This document shows positions 16,105 through 24,149 of a DNA stretch of 64,000 bases, piece after piece (the stretch's first letter is position 1; every line of letters starts with the position of its first letter). The DNA lies in NCBI GenBank assembly GCA_002428735.1, contig DIXO01000027.1, positions 1 to 64,000 of the forward strand. The letters are read 5' to 3'. The position numbers and the translations under genes were made by a program. The DNA is from Syntrophaceae bacterium UBA6078. Its GTDB lineage: Bacteria; Desulfobacterota; Syntrophia; Syntrophales; UBA2210. The notes under the pieces were generated by a model, which was not told where the DNA came from, searched no databases, and saw only the letters and a program-made list of their open reading frames with translations.

Positions 16105-18453
16105 ATGAAAAAAGTCCTGAGCGTATTGATTGTCGTGATTGTGGCGGTCGCCTCGGGCGCGTATTGGTTCCTGCGCACGGGGCTTCCAAATTATAACACG
16201 AGCATCGAGGCGGCAGGGCTCTCCGCTCCGGTCACCGTCGAACGGAACCGCTTTGCCGTCCCGTCCATCACGGCGCAAAACATGGAGGACCTCTACTTCG
16301 CCTGGGGATATGTCAATGCCCAGGACCGCATGTTTCAAATGGAATTTACCCGGCGGATCGGGCAGGGGCGCCTCTCCGAATTCGCCGGCGAAAGCCAGCT
16401 TACCAAGGACATCTTTCTCCGCAGTGTCGGTTTTTACGACATTGCCAGAAAGTACGCGCAGAACCTCGATCCACGCTACCGCGTCCTGTATCAGCGCTAC
16501 GTGGACGGCGTGAACCATTACCTCGACACCCAGGGGCCGAACATCTACATGAAACTCATGGGCCTCAAAAAAGAGAAATGGGAGATCGCCGACTCGGTCC
16601 TGACGGGCTCCATGCTCAACTGGTCGCTCTCCTACAACATGAAACACGAGATTCTCTATGAGCGCATCCTGAAAAAAACAGGAAGAGAGCGGGCCCGTGA
16701 CCTCCTGAATCTGATTCCGGAAGACACGCCGACGACCATCGATGACCGCCCGTCCGGTGTGGCAGCCGAGGCACGGCTTGCCGTGCTGGTCCGTGAGATG
16801 GACTGGCTCCTGGGCTGCCGCTCCGCCTCAAACGGCTGGGCCATCGGCCCGGCGAAGACGGCCCGCGGCGGGGCGATCCTCTGTTCGGACATGCAGGTGC
16901 ACCAATCCAAACTGCCGAACGATTTTTACCTCATCCACGTGAAGGCAGGCAGTTTCGAGGCAGCCGGGGCCCAGGTGGCTGGTGTTCCGTTCATCGCGTC
17001 CGGGTACAACCGCCACTGCGCGTGGGGCCTGACCAACCACGGCGCCGACATGGTGGATCTCTTCAGAGAGACCATCGACTGGGAGAAAAAGACCTGCCGT
17101 CTTCAGGGAAAGGATATCCCTCTGACGGCAAAGGAAGAGGTGTTTCAGATAAAAGGCAAAGATCCCGTCACGAAAACCCTCTACTACGCGGGGCGGAAAC
17201 CGGTTCTCACGGAGGTTTTCAAAGACCTGGGATTCGATGTGAGCCTGGACTGGACGGGCTTTGACCACTTCGAGATGGCGGGGTTTTTTATGATGAACGC
17301 CGCGTCCACGTATGATGAGTTCATGGAGGGGGCGAAGCATATCCGCATGTCGCCGCAGAATCTGGTCTACGCCGACGATCAGGGGAACATCGCTTTCCGG
17401 GTCATCGGCACGCTGCCCCTGCGCGACACGGGAACGGGGAACTTCATCCAGGACGGCTCAGAGGCTGCGAGAAACTGGCACGGAACCATTCCCGACGATC
17501 ACTACCCGCTTCTGGAAAATCCGCCCCGCGGATTTATTGCCACGTCCAACAACAAGACCGCTCGGGAGTACCCGTACGACTTCAACGAAACCGTCGCGCC
17601 GGGATACCGCTATGAGCGGATCGCCGAGATGCTCCGGGACATAAAAGGCATTGATGTGCCGTATTGTCAGGCGATGCAGACGGACACACGCTCCGTCCTC
17701 GCCCGCGCGGTCATATCCCTGATCCGGCGGCATGTCTCCGTGGACTCCGGCGACGCCATGATACAGAAGGCCCATGACCTGGTCCTCGCGTGGGACGGCG
17801 ACAACCGCACGGATTCGGCGGCGGCGTCCATCTATAATACCTTTTACGTGCGTTTCGTCTGTCAGACCCTCGCCGACGAACTGGGGGCCGATCTCGCCGC
17901 GGAGTACGCGGCCGACCGCTACATCAGCATGGAACGGTTTCTCCATATGGTCGATCAGGGAAGCGCCTTCTTTGACGACACAACCACAAAGGAGATCGAA
18001 GGCGTGTCCCATATCGCCACCCGCGCCTTCAGGGAAAGCTGTGCAATGCTGGAAAAGCAGTTCGGGAAAAGCGACCCCGCTTCATGGAAATGGGGAGAGA
18101 TACACAAGATCAAATTCGATCACGTCCTGGGAAACTCGGCCCTGTTCAAACCGCTGGTGAACTACGGGCCCATTGCTTTCGAGGGGGACGGGGAGACGAA
18201 CAACCGGGCCCGTTTCAACGAAGTGGAGCCCCCGTATATCGCCGATCTGGCGTCGGCGCCCCGGATTATTGTCCGGTTCGATCCCGAGCCCAAGGCGTAT
18301 ATGATGCTCATTACGGGAGAAAACGAGCACTTCCTGAGCAAACACAACACGGACATGACCGACGCCTTCCTCCGCCGCGAGTATTTCGCCATGGATGAGG
18401 AGAAAGCCGCCTATGGCATGACCATCAACCCCATGGCGAAGGGGGGCAGATAA
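16105..18453 (+). CDS. penicillin acylase family (S45) Ntn hydrolase
   Basis: A 782 aa precursor of a self-cleaving amidase. An N-terminal hydrophobic segment (about 3-24) suggests export or membrane anchoring. The spacer end and nucleophile are visible as GCRSA followed by SNGWAIGP; Ser242 would become the N-terminal catalytic serine after autoproteolysis. The family's oxyanion Asn is within the later NNKTA/NNRARF regions. Substrates of bacterial relatives include acyl-homoserine lactones, cyclic lipopeptides and penicillins, and the natural one here is unknown. It is a single gene with AAGGGG before the ATG. Confidence 0.88.
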   Translation: MKKVLSVLIVVIVAVASGAYWFLRTGLPNYNTSIEAAGLSAPVTVERNRFAVPSITAQNMEDLYFAWGYVNAQDRMFQMEFTRRIGQGRLSEFAGESQLTKDIFLRSVGFYDIARKYAQNLDPRYRVLYQRYVDGVNHYLDTQGPNIYMKLMGLKKEKWEIADSVLTGSMLNWSLSYNMKHEILYERILKKTGRERARDLLNLIPEDTPTTIDDRPSGVAAEARLAVLVREMDWLLGCRSASNGWAIGPAKTARGGAILCSDMQVHQSKLPNDFYLIHVKAGSFEAAGAQVAGVPFIASGYNRHCAWGLTNHGADMVDLFRETIDWEKKTCRLQGKDIPLTAKEEVFQIKGKDPVTKTLYYAGRKPVLTEVFKDLGFDVSLDWTGFDHFEMAGFFMMNAASTYDEFMEGAKHIRMSPQNLVYADDQGNIAFRVIGTLPLRDTGTGNFIQDGSEAARNWHGTIPDDHYPLLENPPRGFIATSNNKTAREYPYDFNETVAPGYRYERIAEMLRDIKGIDVPYCQAMQTDTRSVLARAVISLIRRHVSVDSGDAMIQKAHDLVLAWDGDNRTDSAAASIYNTFYVRFVCQTLADELGADLAAEYAADRYISMERFLHMVDQGSAFFDDTTTKEIEGVSHIATRAFRESCAMLEKQFGKSDPASWKWGEIHKIKFDHVLGNSALFKPLVNYGPIAFEGDGETNNRARFNEVEPPYIADLASAPRIIVRFDPEPKAYMMLITGENEHFLSKHNTDMTDAFLRREYFAMDEEKAAYGMTINPMAKGGR

Positions 18454-18507
18454 CGCCGGATATTGAAGAACCGCCGGCGATTCCCCGTGGGGCCGCCTGC
18501 GCGCGGC

Positions 18508-18921
18508 TTAATCAGCAGCGAATACAGCGGCCAGAGCCGCCCGGCAGACCGTCACATCCTCTTCAGCCGTTCCCCCGCTCACCCCGACTCCCCCGATAAC
18601 CTCATCGCCGTCCTGAACCGGCAGTCCGCCGGGTATGGTGGTCAGGCGGTCGTTCCAGTTCTGCGTGTTGAATCCGAAACCCGGAGCCGCGGGATCGCCG
18701 AACCGGCCGATATCGGAGCTCGGCATCCGAAAGGTGGCCGCCGTCCACGCCTTGTCCCGGGCGATGTCGACAGTCGGGATCGGGGCTCGATCCATCCGGT
18801 GGAGGGCGACTAAGAATCCCCGGTCATCGACAACGGCGACGCTGCACACGTTTCCCATCTCCCGGGCCTGCTGTATCCCGGCTTTGATAATCATCTTGGC
18901 GATCTCTATATTCATACCCAT
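18508..18921 (-). CDS. GlcG/HbpS-like (DUF336) protein, copy 1
   Basis: A 137 aa protein of the haem-binding/GlcG family. It shows the SVAVVDDRGFLVALHRMD signature near 26-43, the DIARDKAWTAA helix and a glycine-rich GGLPVQDGDEVIGGVGVSGG loop. Some relatives bind haem or cobalamin, or sit beside glycolate or diol oxidation genes. It is the last gene of the flavin-dehydrogenase cluster, 33 nt after its paralogue. GGGAGG precedes the ATG. Function in this cluster is unknown. Confidence 0.82.
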   Translation of the reverse strand: MGMNIEIAKMIIKAGIQQAREMGNVCSVAVVDDRGFLVALHRMDRAPIPTVDIARDKAWTAATFRMPSSDIGRFGDPAAPGFGFNTQNWNDRLTTIPGGLPVQDGDEVIGGVGVSGGTAEEDVTVCRAALAAVFAAD

Positions 18922-18954
18922 AGTCGGCCTCCCGGCTCGTCCCTGCTTGACCGG

Positions 18955-19407
18955 TTAATCATATTCCTCGTAGATAGCGGCATACCCGGCCTGCACGACG
19001 GTGGTATCGCTGATCTCGCCGACACCGTCGGGAACGCCGCTGCAGCCGATACCGCCGATTACCTTCATATCCCCGTTCCTGATGGGATTGCCGCCGGGGA
19101 TGAACATGAGACGGAGCTTCGCCTGTGTCAGGAGACCGAGCCCGCCGCTCCCGGGCGTCGGCCCCATCATACGCGGGTCTATCATCCGTGCCAGCACCAA
19201 GGTCGGCGCCGTTGAATAGACGGCCGAAAAGGCCTTGTTGATCGAAATATCGGTCGTCATCGGCCCGGCGCCGTCCATCCGATGGACGGCGATTACCGCC
19301 CCCGCTTTGTCGACTACCGCAATGCTGCTCGGGTACCCGGCGAGCGCGGCCCACCGCTCGGCGGCCTCAAGCATCTTCTCAGCCATTTCCAGAGTTATCT
19401 CTTCCAT
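18955..19407 (-). CDS. GlcG/HbpS-like (DUF336) protein, copy 2
   Basis: A 150 aa paralogue of the neighbouring gene, with SIAVVDKAGAVIAVHRMD, DISINKAFSA and the GGNPIRNGDMKVIGGIGCSG loop. The two copies are clearly diverged, so this is an old duplication and perhaps a heteromer. It follows the DUF1667 gene by 26 nt and has GAGGGGG upstream of the ATG. Confidence 0.82.
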   Translation of the reverse strand: MEEITLEMAEKMLEAAERWAALAGYPSSIAVVDKAGAVIAVHRMDGAGPMTTDISINKAFSAVYSTAPTLVLARMIDPRMMGPTPGSGGLGLLTQAKLRLMFIPGGNPIRNGDMKVIGGIGCSGVPDGVGEISDTTVVQAGYAAIYEEYD

Positions 19408-19433
19408 CGGAACATCACCCCCTCACCTGTTGT

Positions 19434-19802
19434 CTAGGAAGACAGATTGCCGCTCGCCACGATATCGGCGCCGGTATCCAGCAGATTGGGCACAACGACG
19501 TCGCCTATCTTCAGGGGAGGCCTTGCCCGCACCTTCGCGAGCACCGCCATTCCCTCCGCCAGCTTCGTCTTCACGATCGGCCTGCTGGTCCTCACCGCCA
19601 GCAGGGGCTGGGAGCTGCCTTCCGTCAGGACGGTGGCCGTCAGGGTACGGACCGGGTTGGTGTACTCTTCCAGGACATACTTCTCCCCTTCCTTGCATTT
19701 GTTTCCGGCAAACCCGGCCACGGCGCCCTTCCCGTCTATGGTCAGCGTCACCCTGCACCCCAGGGGGCAGCCGATGCAGATAAATGTCTTTTTTTGCGCC
19801 AC
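19434..19802 (-). CDS. DUF1667 protein, small iron-sulfur-type subunit of the dehydrogenase
   Basis: A 122 aa protein opening with a CIGCPLGC cluster-like motif (about 9-16) plus a further Cys at GNKCKEG, then a basic domain ending in GDVVVPNLLDTGADIVAS. DUF1667 proteins are encoded directly after paired GlpA- and GlpB-like flavoproteins and are thought to form part of their electron-transfer complex. The start is a GTG at 19802, one nucleotide after the preceding stop, with GGGAGG upstream. Confidence 0.85.
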   Translation of the reverse strand: MAQKKTFICIGCPLGCRVTLTIDGKGAVAGFAGNKCKEGEKYVLEEYTNPVRTLTATVLTEGSSQPLLAVRTSRPIVKTKLAEGMAVLAKVRARPPLKIGDVVVPNLLDTGADIVASGNLSS

Positions 19803-19803
19803 C

Positions 19804-21063
19804 TCACTTACCTCCCCTTTTCTCGCAGTCTACCGTTATTTCTTTCGTTCCCTCCCGCAATTTCCCCAGCTTCTCGGCGGAAAGCTCGATCTTCAGCATC
19901 TCGCTGGGCTTGACCGCCCGCACCCCTTTGGTCATGATGTCACCGACCTTGATCCGCACCGTCTCCTCCGGCTCGTTCACCCGCATATACAGGGTGGTGT
20001 CCCTGCGGCCGCTGATGGTCTGGGGGACGACGTATCTGATGTTTCTCCCCGCCCTGACCACGATCTTCCCGCTCTCCTTCTGCTTCCCTTCAAGGGCGAA
20101 CCGGGCGGCGCTCTCCCCGGCCATCTCGCTCTCCCAGGAGACGTTGTCAACGAGGTCATGAACGTGCAGGACGTTCCCGCCGGCGAATACGCCGGGGATA
20201 TTCGTCTGCCTCGTCTCGTCGACACGGGCCCCTCCGGTCACCGGATCGAGTCGCACCCCCGCCATGATCGACAGTTCGTTCTCCGGAATGAGGCCGACCG
20301 ACAACAGGAGTGTGTCGCATGCGATCGTTCTCTGGGTACCGGCAACCGGTTGCCGGTTGCCGTTGACCTGCGCCACGGTGACGGCCTCCACCCGCTCCTC
20401 ACCATGGATCTGCGTAACGGTGTGATTCAGGAACAACGGTATGTCAAAATCGTGCAGGCACTGCACTTCATTCCTGATGAGACCGCCTATGTAGGGGAGG
20501 ATCTCCACCACCGCCTCCACCCGGGCGCCCTCAAGGGTCAGACGGCGGGCCATAATCATCCCGATATCGCCCGAGCCCAGGATTACCACCTTCTTTCCCG
20601 GGACAAAGCCTTCCACGTTGACATACCGCTGGGCAGTCCCGGCGGTGAGGACACCGGCCGGCCTCGTGCCGGGGATGTTCAGCGCCCCCCGGCTCCGCTC
20701 CCGGCATCCCATGGCCAATACGATCGATTTGGGTCTGAAGGTGATGAACCCCTCTTTGGTGTTGACCGCGCCGATCTGCCGGTCCTCGCCGAGCCTGACG
20801 ACCATGGTCTCCAGGAGCGGCGTGACCCCCGTATCCAGCGCTTTCTCGATAAAGCGGTGCCCGTACTCCGGGCCGGTGAGGTCCTCGTTGAAATACAAGA
20901 GGCCAAACCCGTTGTGGACACACTGATGCAGGAGTCCCCCCAGTTCTTCCGCCCGTTCCATAAGAACGACCTTCTCAGCCCCCGCTTCCCTGGCCCTGAT
21001 CGCGGCGGCCATACCGGCAGGCCCGGCCCCGATCACGGCGACATCCACATCGTGCAGTTTCAT
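19804..21063 (-). CDS. FAD-dependent pyridine-nucleotide-disulfide-type oxidoreductase (GlpB-position subunit)
   Basis: A 419 aa flavoprotein with an N-terminal dinucleotide fold (VAVIGAGPAGMAAAIRARE), a second Rossmann fold (VVILGSGDIGMIMARRL, about 150-170) and the FAD-closing GVFAGGNVLHVHDLVD. It resembles the NAD(P)/FAD oxidoreductases paired with anaerobic glycerol-3-phosphate dehydrogenase-like proteins. The start overlaps the stop of the upstream large subunit by 4 nt. Its likely role is electron transfer between the substrate-oxidising subunit and NAD(P) or another carrier. Confidence 0.87.
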   Translation of the reverse strand: MKLHDVDVAVIGAGPAGMAAAIRAREAGAEKVVLMERAEELGGLLHQCVHNGFGLLYFNEDLTGPEYGHRFIEKALDTGVTPLLETMVVRLGEDRQIGAVNTKEGFITFRPKSIVLAMGCRERSRGALNIPGTRPAGVLTAGTAQRYVNVEGFVPGKKVVILGSGDIGMIMARRLTLEGARVEAVVEILPYIGGLIRNEVQCLHDFDIPLFLNHTVTQIHGEERVEAVTVAQVNGNRQPVAGTQRTIACDTLLLSVGLIPENELSIMAGVRLDPVTGGARVDETRQTNIPGVFAGGNVLHVHDLVDNVSWESEMAGESAARFALEGKQKESGKIVVRAGRNIRYVVPQTISGRRDTTLYMRVNEPEETVRIKVGDIMTKGVRAVKPSEMLKIELSAEKLGKLREGTKEITVDCEKRGGK

Positions 21064-22547
21064 TGGTGCGCCTCCAGCAGTTCCTTGCCTTTGTAGAGCA
21101 GATTCCGGGATTCGCCGCCCTTCTTCGTCACCTCTTCTTCAGAGATGCCCAGCTCGCGCGCCAGTATCCTGGTCACCCGGGGGCCGCAGAAACCACCCTG
21201 ACAGCGACCCATACCCGGCCTGCATCTGAACTTCACCCCGTCCAGCGTCCTGGCCCCCCGCCTGATGGCCTCGACGATCTCCCCCTCCGTGACCGTCTCG
21301 CACCGGCAGACCACGTGCCCGTATCTCGGATCCCGGGCGATCAGTTCCTTTTTCTCCTCGTCGGAAAGATCGCTGAAATCGGGCATCGCCTTCTCATAGG
21401 GATCGAATCGGGGATTCTCCGCCAGCCGCAGCCCCTGTCGGGTCAGTATGTCGATCATCTCCTTTGCCACGCCGGGAGCGGCGCAGATGCCGGGAAACCC
21501 GATACTGGCGTTGATAAACCGGGGCACCCACCGCGACACGCCGACCGTGCATTCATGCCATCCGATCTCGAAATTCCGGAACACGATGAACCCGACAAAA
21601 GAGTTGATGATATCTGCGGCCGATACGGCAGGAACCAATTCCTGGGCATGTCTCAGGGCGGTATCAGCGAGCTTCTTGTCGGTGGAGTGATCATGCGCCT
21701 TTCCCAGCCGTTGCGACCCCGGTGATATGCCGAAGAACAGATTTCCATGGATGGTAGGACTCACCATGCCGCTTCCCGTCGCGAGGACCATGCGGTTGAT
21801 CAGCCCACCCACCTTCTTGTCCAGGACAGCCTGATAACTCTTGACCGGATACATGGCGAAATCATCGGCATCCACCATCTGCGCGATCTTCCCCACATAT
21901 TCCCCGGCCGCGTTGATGATGTACCGGCAGGCGATCGAGCCGTTATTCGTCCACACCTCGAATCCATCCGTCCCCGCCTTTATGTCCAGCACCTCGGTTT
22001 CCAGCAGGACATTGATTCCGTTCTTTTTGGCATTGTCGACGAGGGCGATGGTGAGCCGGACGGGATCGTTGACGGCTATGTTCGGGTCGTAGACGGCGCC
22101 GATATACTTCTTGTCGACATTCGGCTCCCAGGCGCGAAGGGTATCTCTGTCGATAAACTGGAGGGGTTCGATATCGGAGGGAAGGTATTTGCCGTGCCAG
22201 TCTTTGAAACGTCGCATCATCTTCTCGGGATGACGCATTCCGGCCTGATTTTCCACCAACTCCAGCGACCCGATCCGCTTGAAAGGCACGTCAAGCTCCC
22301 GGCAGAGAGGCTCCATCAGGGGCATCCCGGCCCAGACCAGTCGGCTGTTGTGATATTCAGACCTGAACTCGAGGACGTTCGCCCCCTGGCACATAATGGT
22401 GGAGCTGTATTTGGTAATCCCCTGGCCGACATCCGCCCCTTTTTCAACAAGGGTCGCATCAGCCGTATACCTGGACAGCTCCCTGGCTATTGCGGCGCCA
22501 CCAATCCCGCCACCGATAATCAGAACCTCGGTTTCTACCCGGCTCAT
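21060..22547 (-). CDS. GlpA-like FAD-dependent dehydrogenase with C-terminal BFD [2Fe-2S] domain
   Basis: A 495 aa protein with an N-terminal DAO-fold FAD motif (VLIIGGGIGGAAIARELSRY) and a C-terminal BFD-type cluster domain. Its cysteines are visible as VCRCETVTEGEI, then KFRCRPGMGRCQGGFCGP. This architecture is that of GlpA and related 2-hydroxyacid or glycerol-3-phosphate dehydrogenases. No glycerol kinase or glycerol facilitator is nearby, and two GlcG/HbpS genes follow instead, so the substrate may be another hydroxy compound. It is the first gene of the five-gene unit. Confidence 0.87.
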   Translation of the reverse strand: MSRVETEVLIIGGGIGGAAIARELSRYTADATLVEKGADVGQGITKYSSTIMCQGANVLEFRSEYHNSRLVWAGMPLMEPLCRELDVPFKRIGSLELVENQAGMRHPEKMMRRFKDWHGKYLPSDIEPLQFIDRDTLRAWEPNVDKKYIGAVYDPNIAVNDPVRLTIALVDNAKKNGINVLLETEVLDIKAGTDGFEVWTNNGSIACRYIINAAGEYVGKIAQMVDADDFAMYPVKSYQAVLDKKVGGLINRMVLATGSGMVSPTIHGNLFFGISPGSQRLGKAHDHSTDKKLADTALRHAQELVPAVSAADIINSFVGFIVFRNFEIGWHECTVGVSRWVPRFINASIGFPGICAAPGVAKEMIDILTRQGLRLAENPRFDPYEKAMPDFSDLSDEEKKELIARDPRYGHVVCRCETVTEGEIVEAIRRGARTLDGVKFRCRPGMGRCQGGFCGPRVTRILARELGISEEEVTKKGGESRNLLYKGKELLEAHQ

Positions 22548-22621
22548 ACCTGCCCCCCCCCTTTCGGCTCAATTGATGAATCCGTATATGGACTTTAGAA
22601 GATAGCGTTTTTTGTTTGTGG

Positions 22622-22651
22622 AATGTAACCGGCAAGGAATTCGCCTGTCAA
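22622..22651 (-). promoter_or_regulatory. candidate promoter of the GlpA-like dehydrogenase operon
   Basis: Minus-strand TTGACA (22651-22646), 18-nt spacer, TACATT (22627-22622), about 75 nt before the first gene. The same -35 and -10 hexamers occur before hsp20. Confidence 0.45.
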
Positions 22652-22935
22652 GAAAATAGTGGGCCCACAGGGCAGGGCATGTGACCAAAAAAGGGCGGGC
22701 TGATATCCCGGAGCCGGACCTTTTGAAGGATACGATTCCCCTTTTTTGCACCGGCAGGATTTTTTCAGAATACTGTGGTCGGGTGTTTTCCGGCGGGGTC
22801 ATGTTTCTGTGTGAACTTCAGGGGCATCCCTCAAACATTGGACGCAGGCATACGCATAAGAGGCCGGGGCGCACCAATTCAGAGTCCGGCGCTGTATCCC
22901 CCCTGACCGGAGAAACCTGGCCGCCCTTTTACTCG

Positions 22936-23073
22936 CTATCGATGCGCCATCCTGAGCTGCAGCGGGGCGGAAGCGGCCGGGGATGAACCCCTGTCGTTCC
23001 CCGCGCTGGAGGCCGTTAAAAACACCATGACCAGGAGAAAGCACATCACGAAGAGAAAGGTTACACACTTCAC
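22936..23073 (-). CDS. possible 45-aa exported or membrane peptide
   Basis: A GTG-initiated frame starting MKCVTFLFVMCFLLVMVF. It has a strong hydrophobic stretch ending in a signal-peptidase-like TASSAG, then a short polar tail rich in Ser, Ala and Pro. GGAGGTGA sits 5 nt before the GTG, and its start overlaps the stop of the preceding 21-codon frame by four nucleotides (GTGA). No homologue recognised. The arrangement looks like translated, coupled genes, but length alone cannot exclude chance. Confidence 0.4.
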   Translation of the reverse strand: MKCVTFLFVMCFLLVMVFLTASSAGNDRGSSPAASAPLQLRMAHR

Positions 23074-23135
23074 AGGCTCACCTCCATCATCAGAAAAAAA
23101 TAGAGAATAATAATCGCGAACGTTGCCAGTAGCAT
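23070..23135 (-). CDS. possible 21-aa single-pass membrane peptide
   Basis: An ATG frame of 21 codons, almost entirely hydrophobic (MLLATFAIIILYFFLMM, then EVSL). TTGGAGG lies about 7 nt upstream. It would span the membrane once, like KdpF- or CydX-sized accessory subunits, but I do not recognise it. Coupled by a GTGA overlap to the 45-aa frame that follows. The gap down to the GlpA-like gene (22548-22935) has its own promoter, so the pair need not belong to that operon. Confidence 0.4.
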   Translation of the reverse strand: MLLATFAIIILYFFLMMEVSL

Positions 23136-23388
23136 CCCGTATCCTCCAATCTCCGTTGAAATGTGATTCCCTTCTAACACATGGGGGAAAATACGGCAGT
23201 CACGCCGGTCACCATTCAGGTGTGAAATTTATCCTGTGAGTCATCCGCGAAGAAACAGCATAAAAACAGCCGCGGACGGCGAACGGGTCAAGGCCCAAGA
23301 ATACCTCGCGATCTGTCAGAATACCCTCGCGAAATGCACAGGGCAACGACTTCAAGCTGGCACTTATCGTGCTTCTCAGTAAAATCCC
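23136..23388. other. intergenic region upstream of the small membrane frames
   Basis: About 250 nt with no supported gene. Reading frames across it are short, lack ribosome sites and show no family resemblance. It marks the junction between GC-rich native sequence and the AT-rich insert. Confidence 0.45.
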
Positions 23389-23416
23389 TTGACATTTCTT
23401 CCTCAAGGTGTATTTT
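23389..23416 (+). promoter_or_regulatory. promoter at the left edge of the AT-rich insert
   Basis: TTGACA (23389-23394), 16-nt spacer, TATTTT (23411-23416). It faces the truncated ATPase gene, but a terminator intervenes at 23512-23549, so the primary product may be an RNA of about 120 nt. Confidence 0.55.
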
Positions 23417-23422
23417 CTTCAA

Positions 23423-23549
23423 TCGGTTCAAGGAGATTGCTCAAACCACCAAAAAACATATCGTTTCATCCACAGCCGACAAAGGAGTAAGCCGTGGAGT
23501 GAAAAAAACACAACCCCGTTCCTCGGATAAAGAGCGCGGGGTTTTTGTT
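23423..23549 (+). ncRNA. possible small RNA or leader, about 120 nt
   Basis: The stretch between a good promoter and a good terminator has no clear protein-coding content. It carries four GGA motifs (in AAGGAGA, AAAGGAG, TGGAG and CGGAT), a pattern seen in CsrA-binding RNAs. A short GTG frame of 18 codons overlapping the terminator could alternatively make it a leader peptide. Not matched to a known RNA family. Confidence 0.3.
23512..23549. terminator. rho-independent terminator, possibly bidirectional
   Basis: AACCCCG (23512-23518) pairs with CGGGGTT (23537-23543), with an inner CTC/GAG helix. It is followed by a T-rich tract on the plus strand and preceded by seven A residues that would serve as a T tract on the minus strand. 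Confidence 0.7.
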
Positions 23550-23596
23550 TTATGAGGAGCAAAAGGGTATTCCTCAAAGATGTAAGGAGTTTAAGA

Positions 23597-24130
23597 ATGG
23601 AGAATGACAGATATTTGAGCTTGGCACCATCCCCTTTACCACTAATAGAATCACTACGTGATATTGGATACTCGATGGAGACCGCAATTGCTGACATTAT
23701 TGATAACAGTATTACAGCGAAAGCAACTAATGTGTGGATTCGCTTTTCCTGGAATTTTGATAATCCGTGGATAGCAATTATCGATGATGGCTATGGCATG
23801 ACTGAGAATGTATTGATTGAAGCAATGAGGTTTGGCAGTAAGAACCCAAGAGATGACAGGCCAGAAGATGACTTGGGAAGATTCGGCCTTGGCATGAAAA
23901 CAGCATCATTTTCACAGTGTCGTCATCTGACTGTATTGAGCAAGCAGAACCGACACCTCTCATGTTGTGACTGGAACTTGGATAAGATTGCATCAGACTA
24001 TCGCCAAAATGAAAATAATGAATGGCTTTCAGTTTATCGAGAAAATAATATACAAGACCTCGAACTGCTAAACATGCTGTATCATACGTCGTTCAAATGT
24101 AAGTTGACAAATTTTGACCGAGTAGCTTGA
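23597..24130 (+). pseudogene. truncated MORC-like GHKL ATPase (HATPase_c_3)
   Basis: The 177 codons hold a complete GHKL ATP-binding front end. The N box is METAIADIIDNSIT, the G1 box DDGYGM, and the G2 lid GRFGLGMKTASF. Relatives run to about 500-700 aa and carry a transducer domain after this point. Here the frame stops after FDRVA, exactly where the relatives' second domain begins, 20 nt before the next gene. I read it as a gene that lost its 3' part. Start: ATG 23597 with AAGGAG 8 nt upstream, preferred to an ATG at 23552 inside the terminator. Base composition is AT-rich like the next gene and unlike the flanks. Confidence 0.75.
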
Positions 24131-24149
24131 GAACAACTTAAAGGCATTA

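Noticed and set aside
19447..21096. Plus-strand frame opposite the FAD oxidoreductase genes
   Set aside because: Crosses two real genes with clear FAD and iron-sulfur motifs on the minus strand.
22681..22986. Plus-strand 101-codon frame upstream of the GlpA-like operon
   Set aside because: No similarity, no ribosome site, and it opposes the minus-strand small membrane frames.
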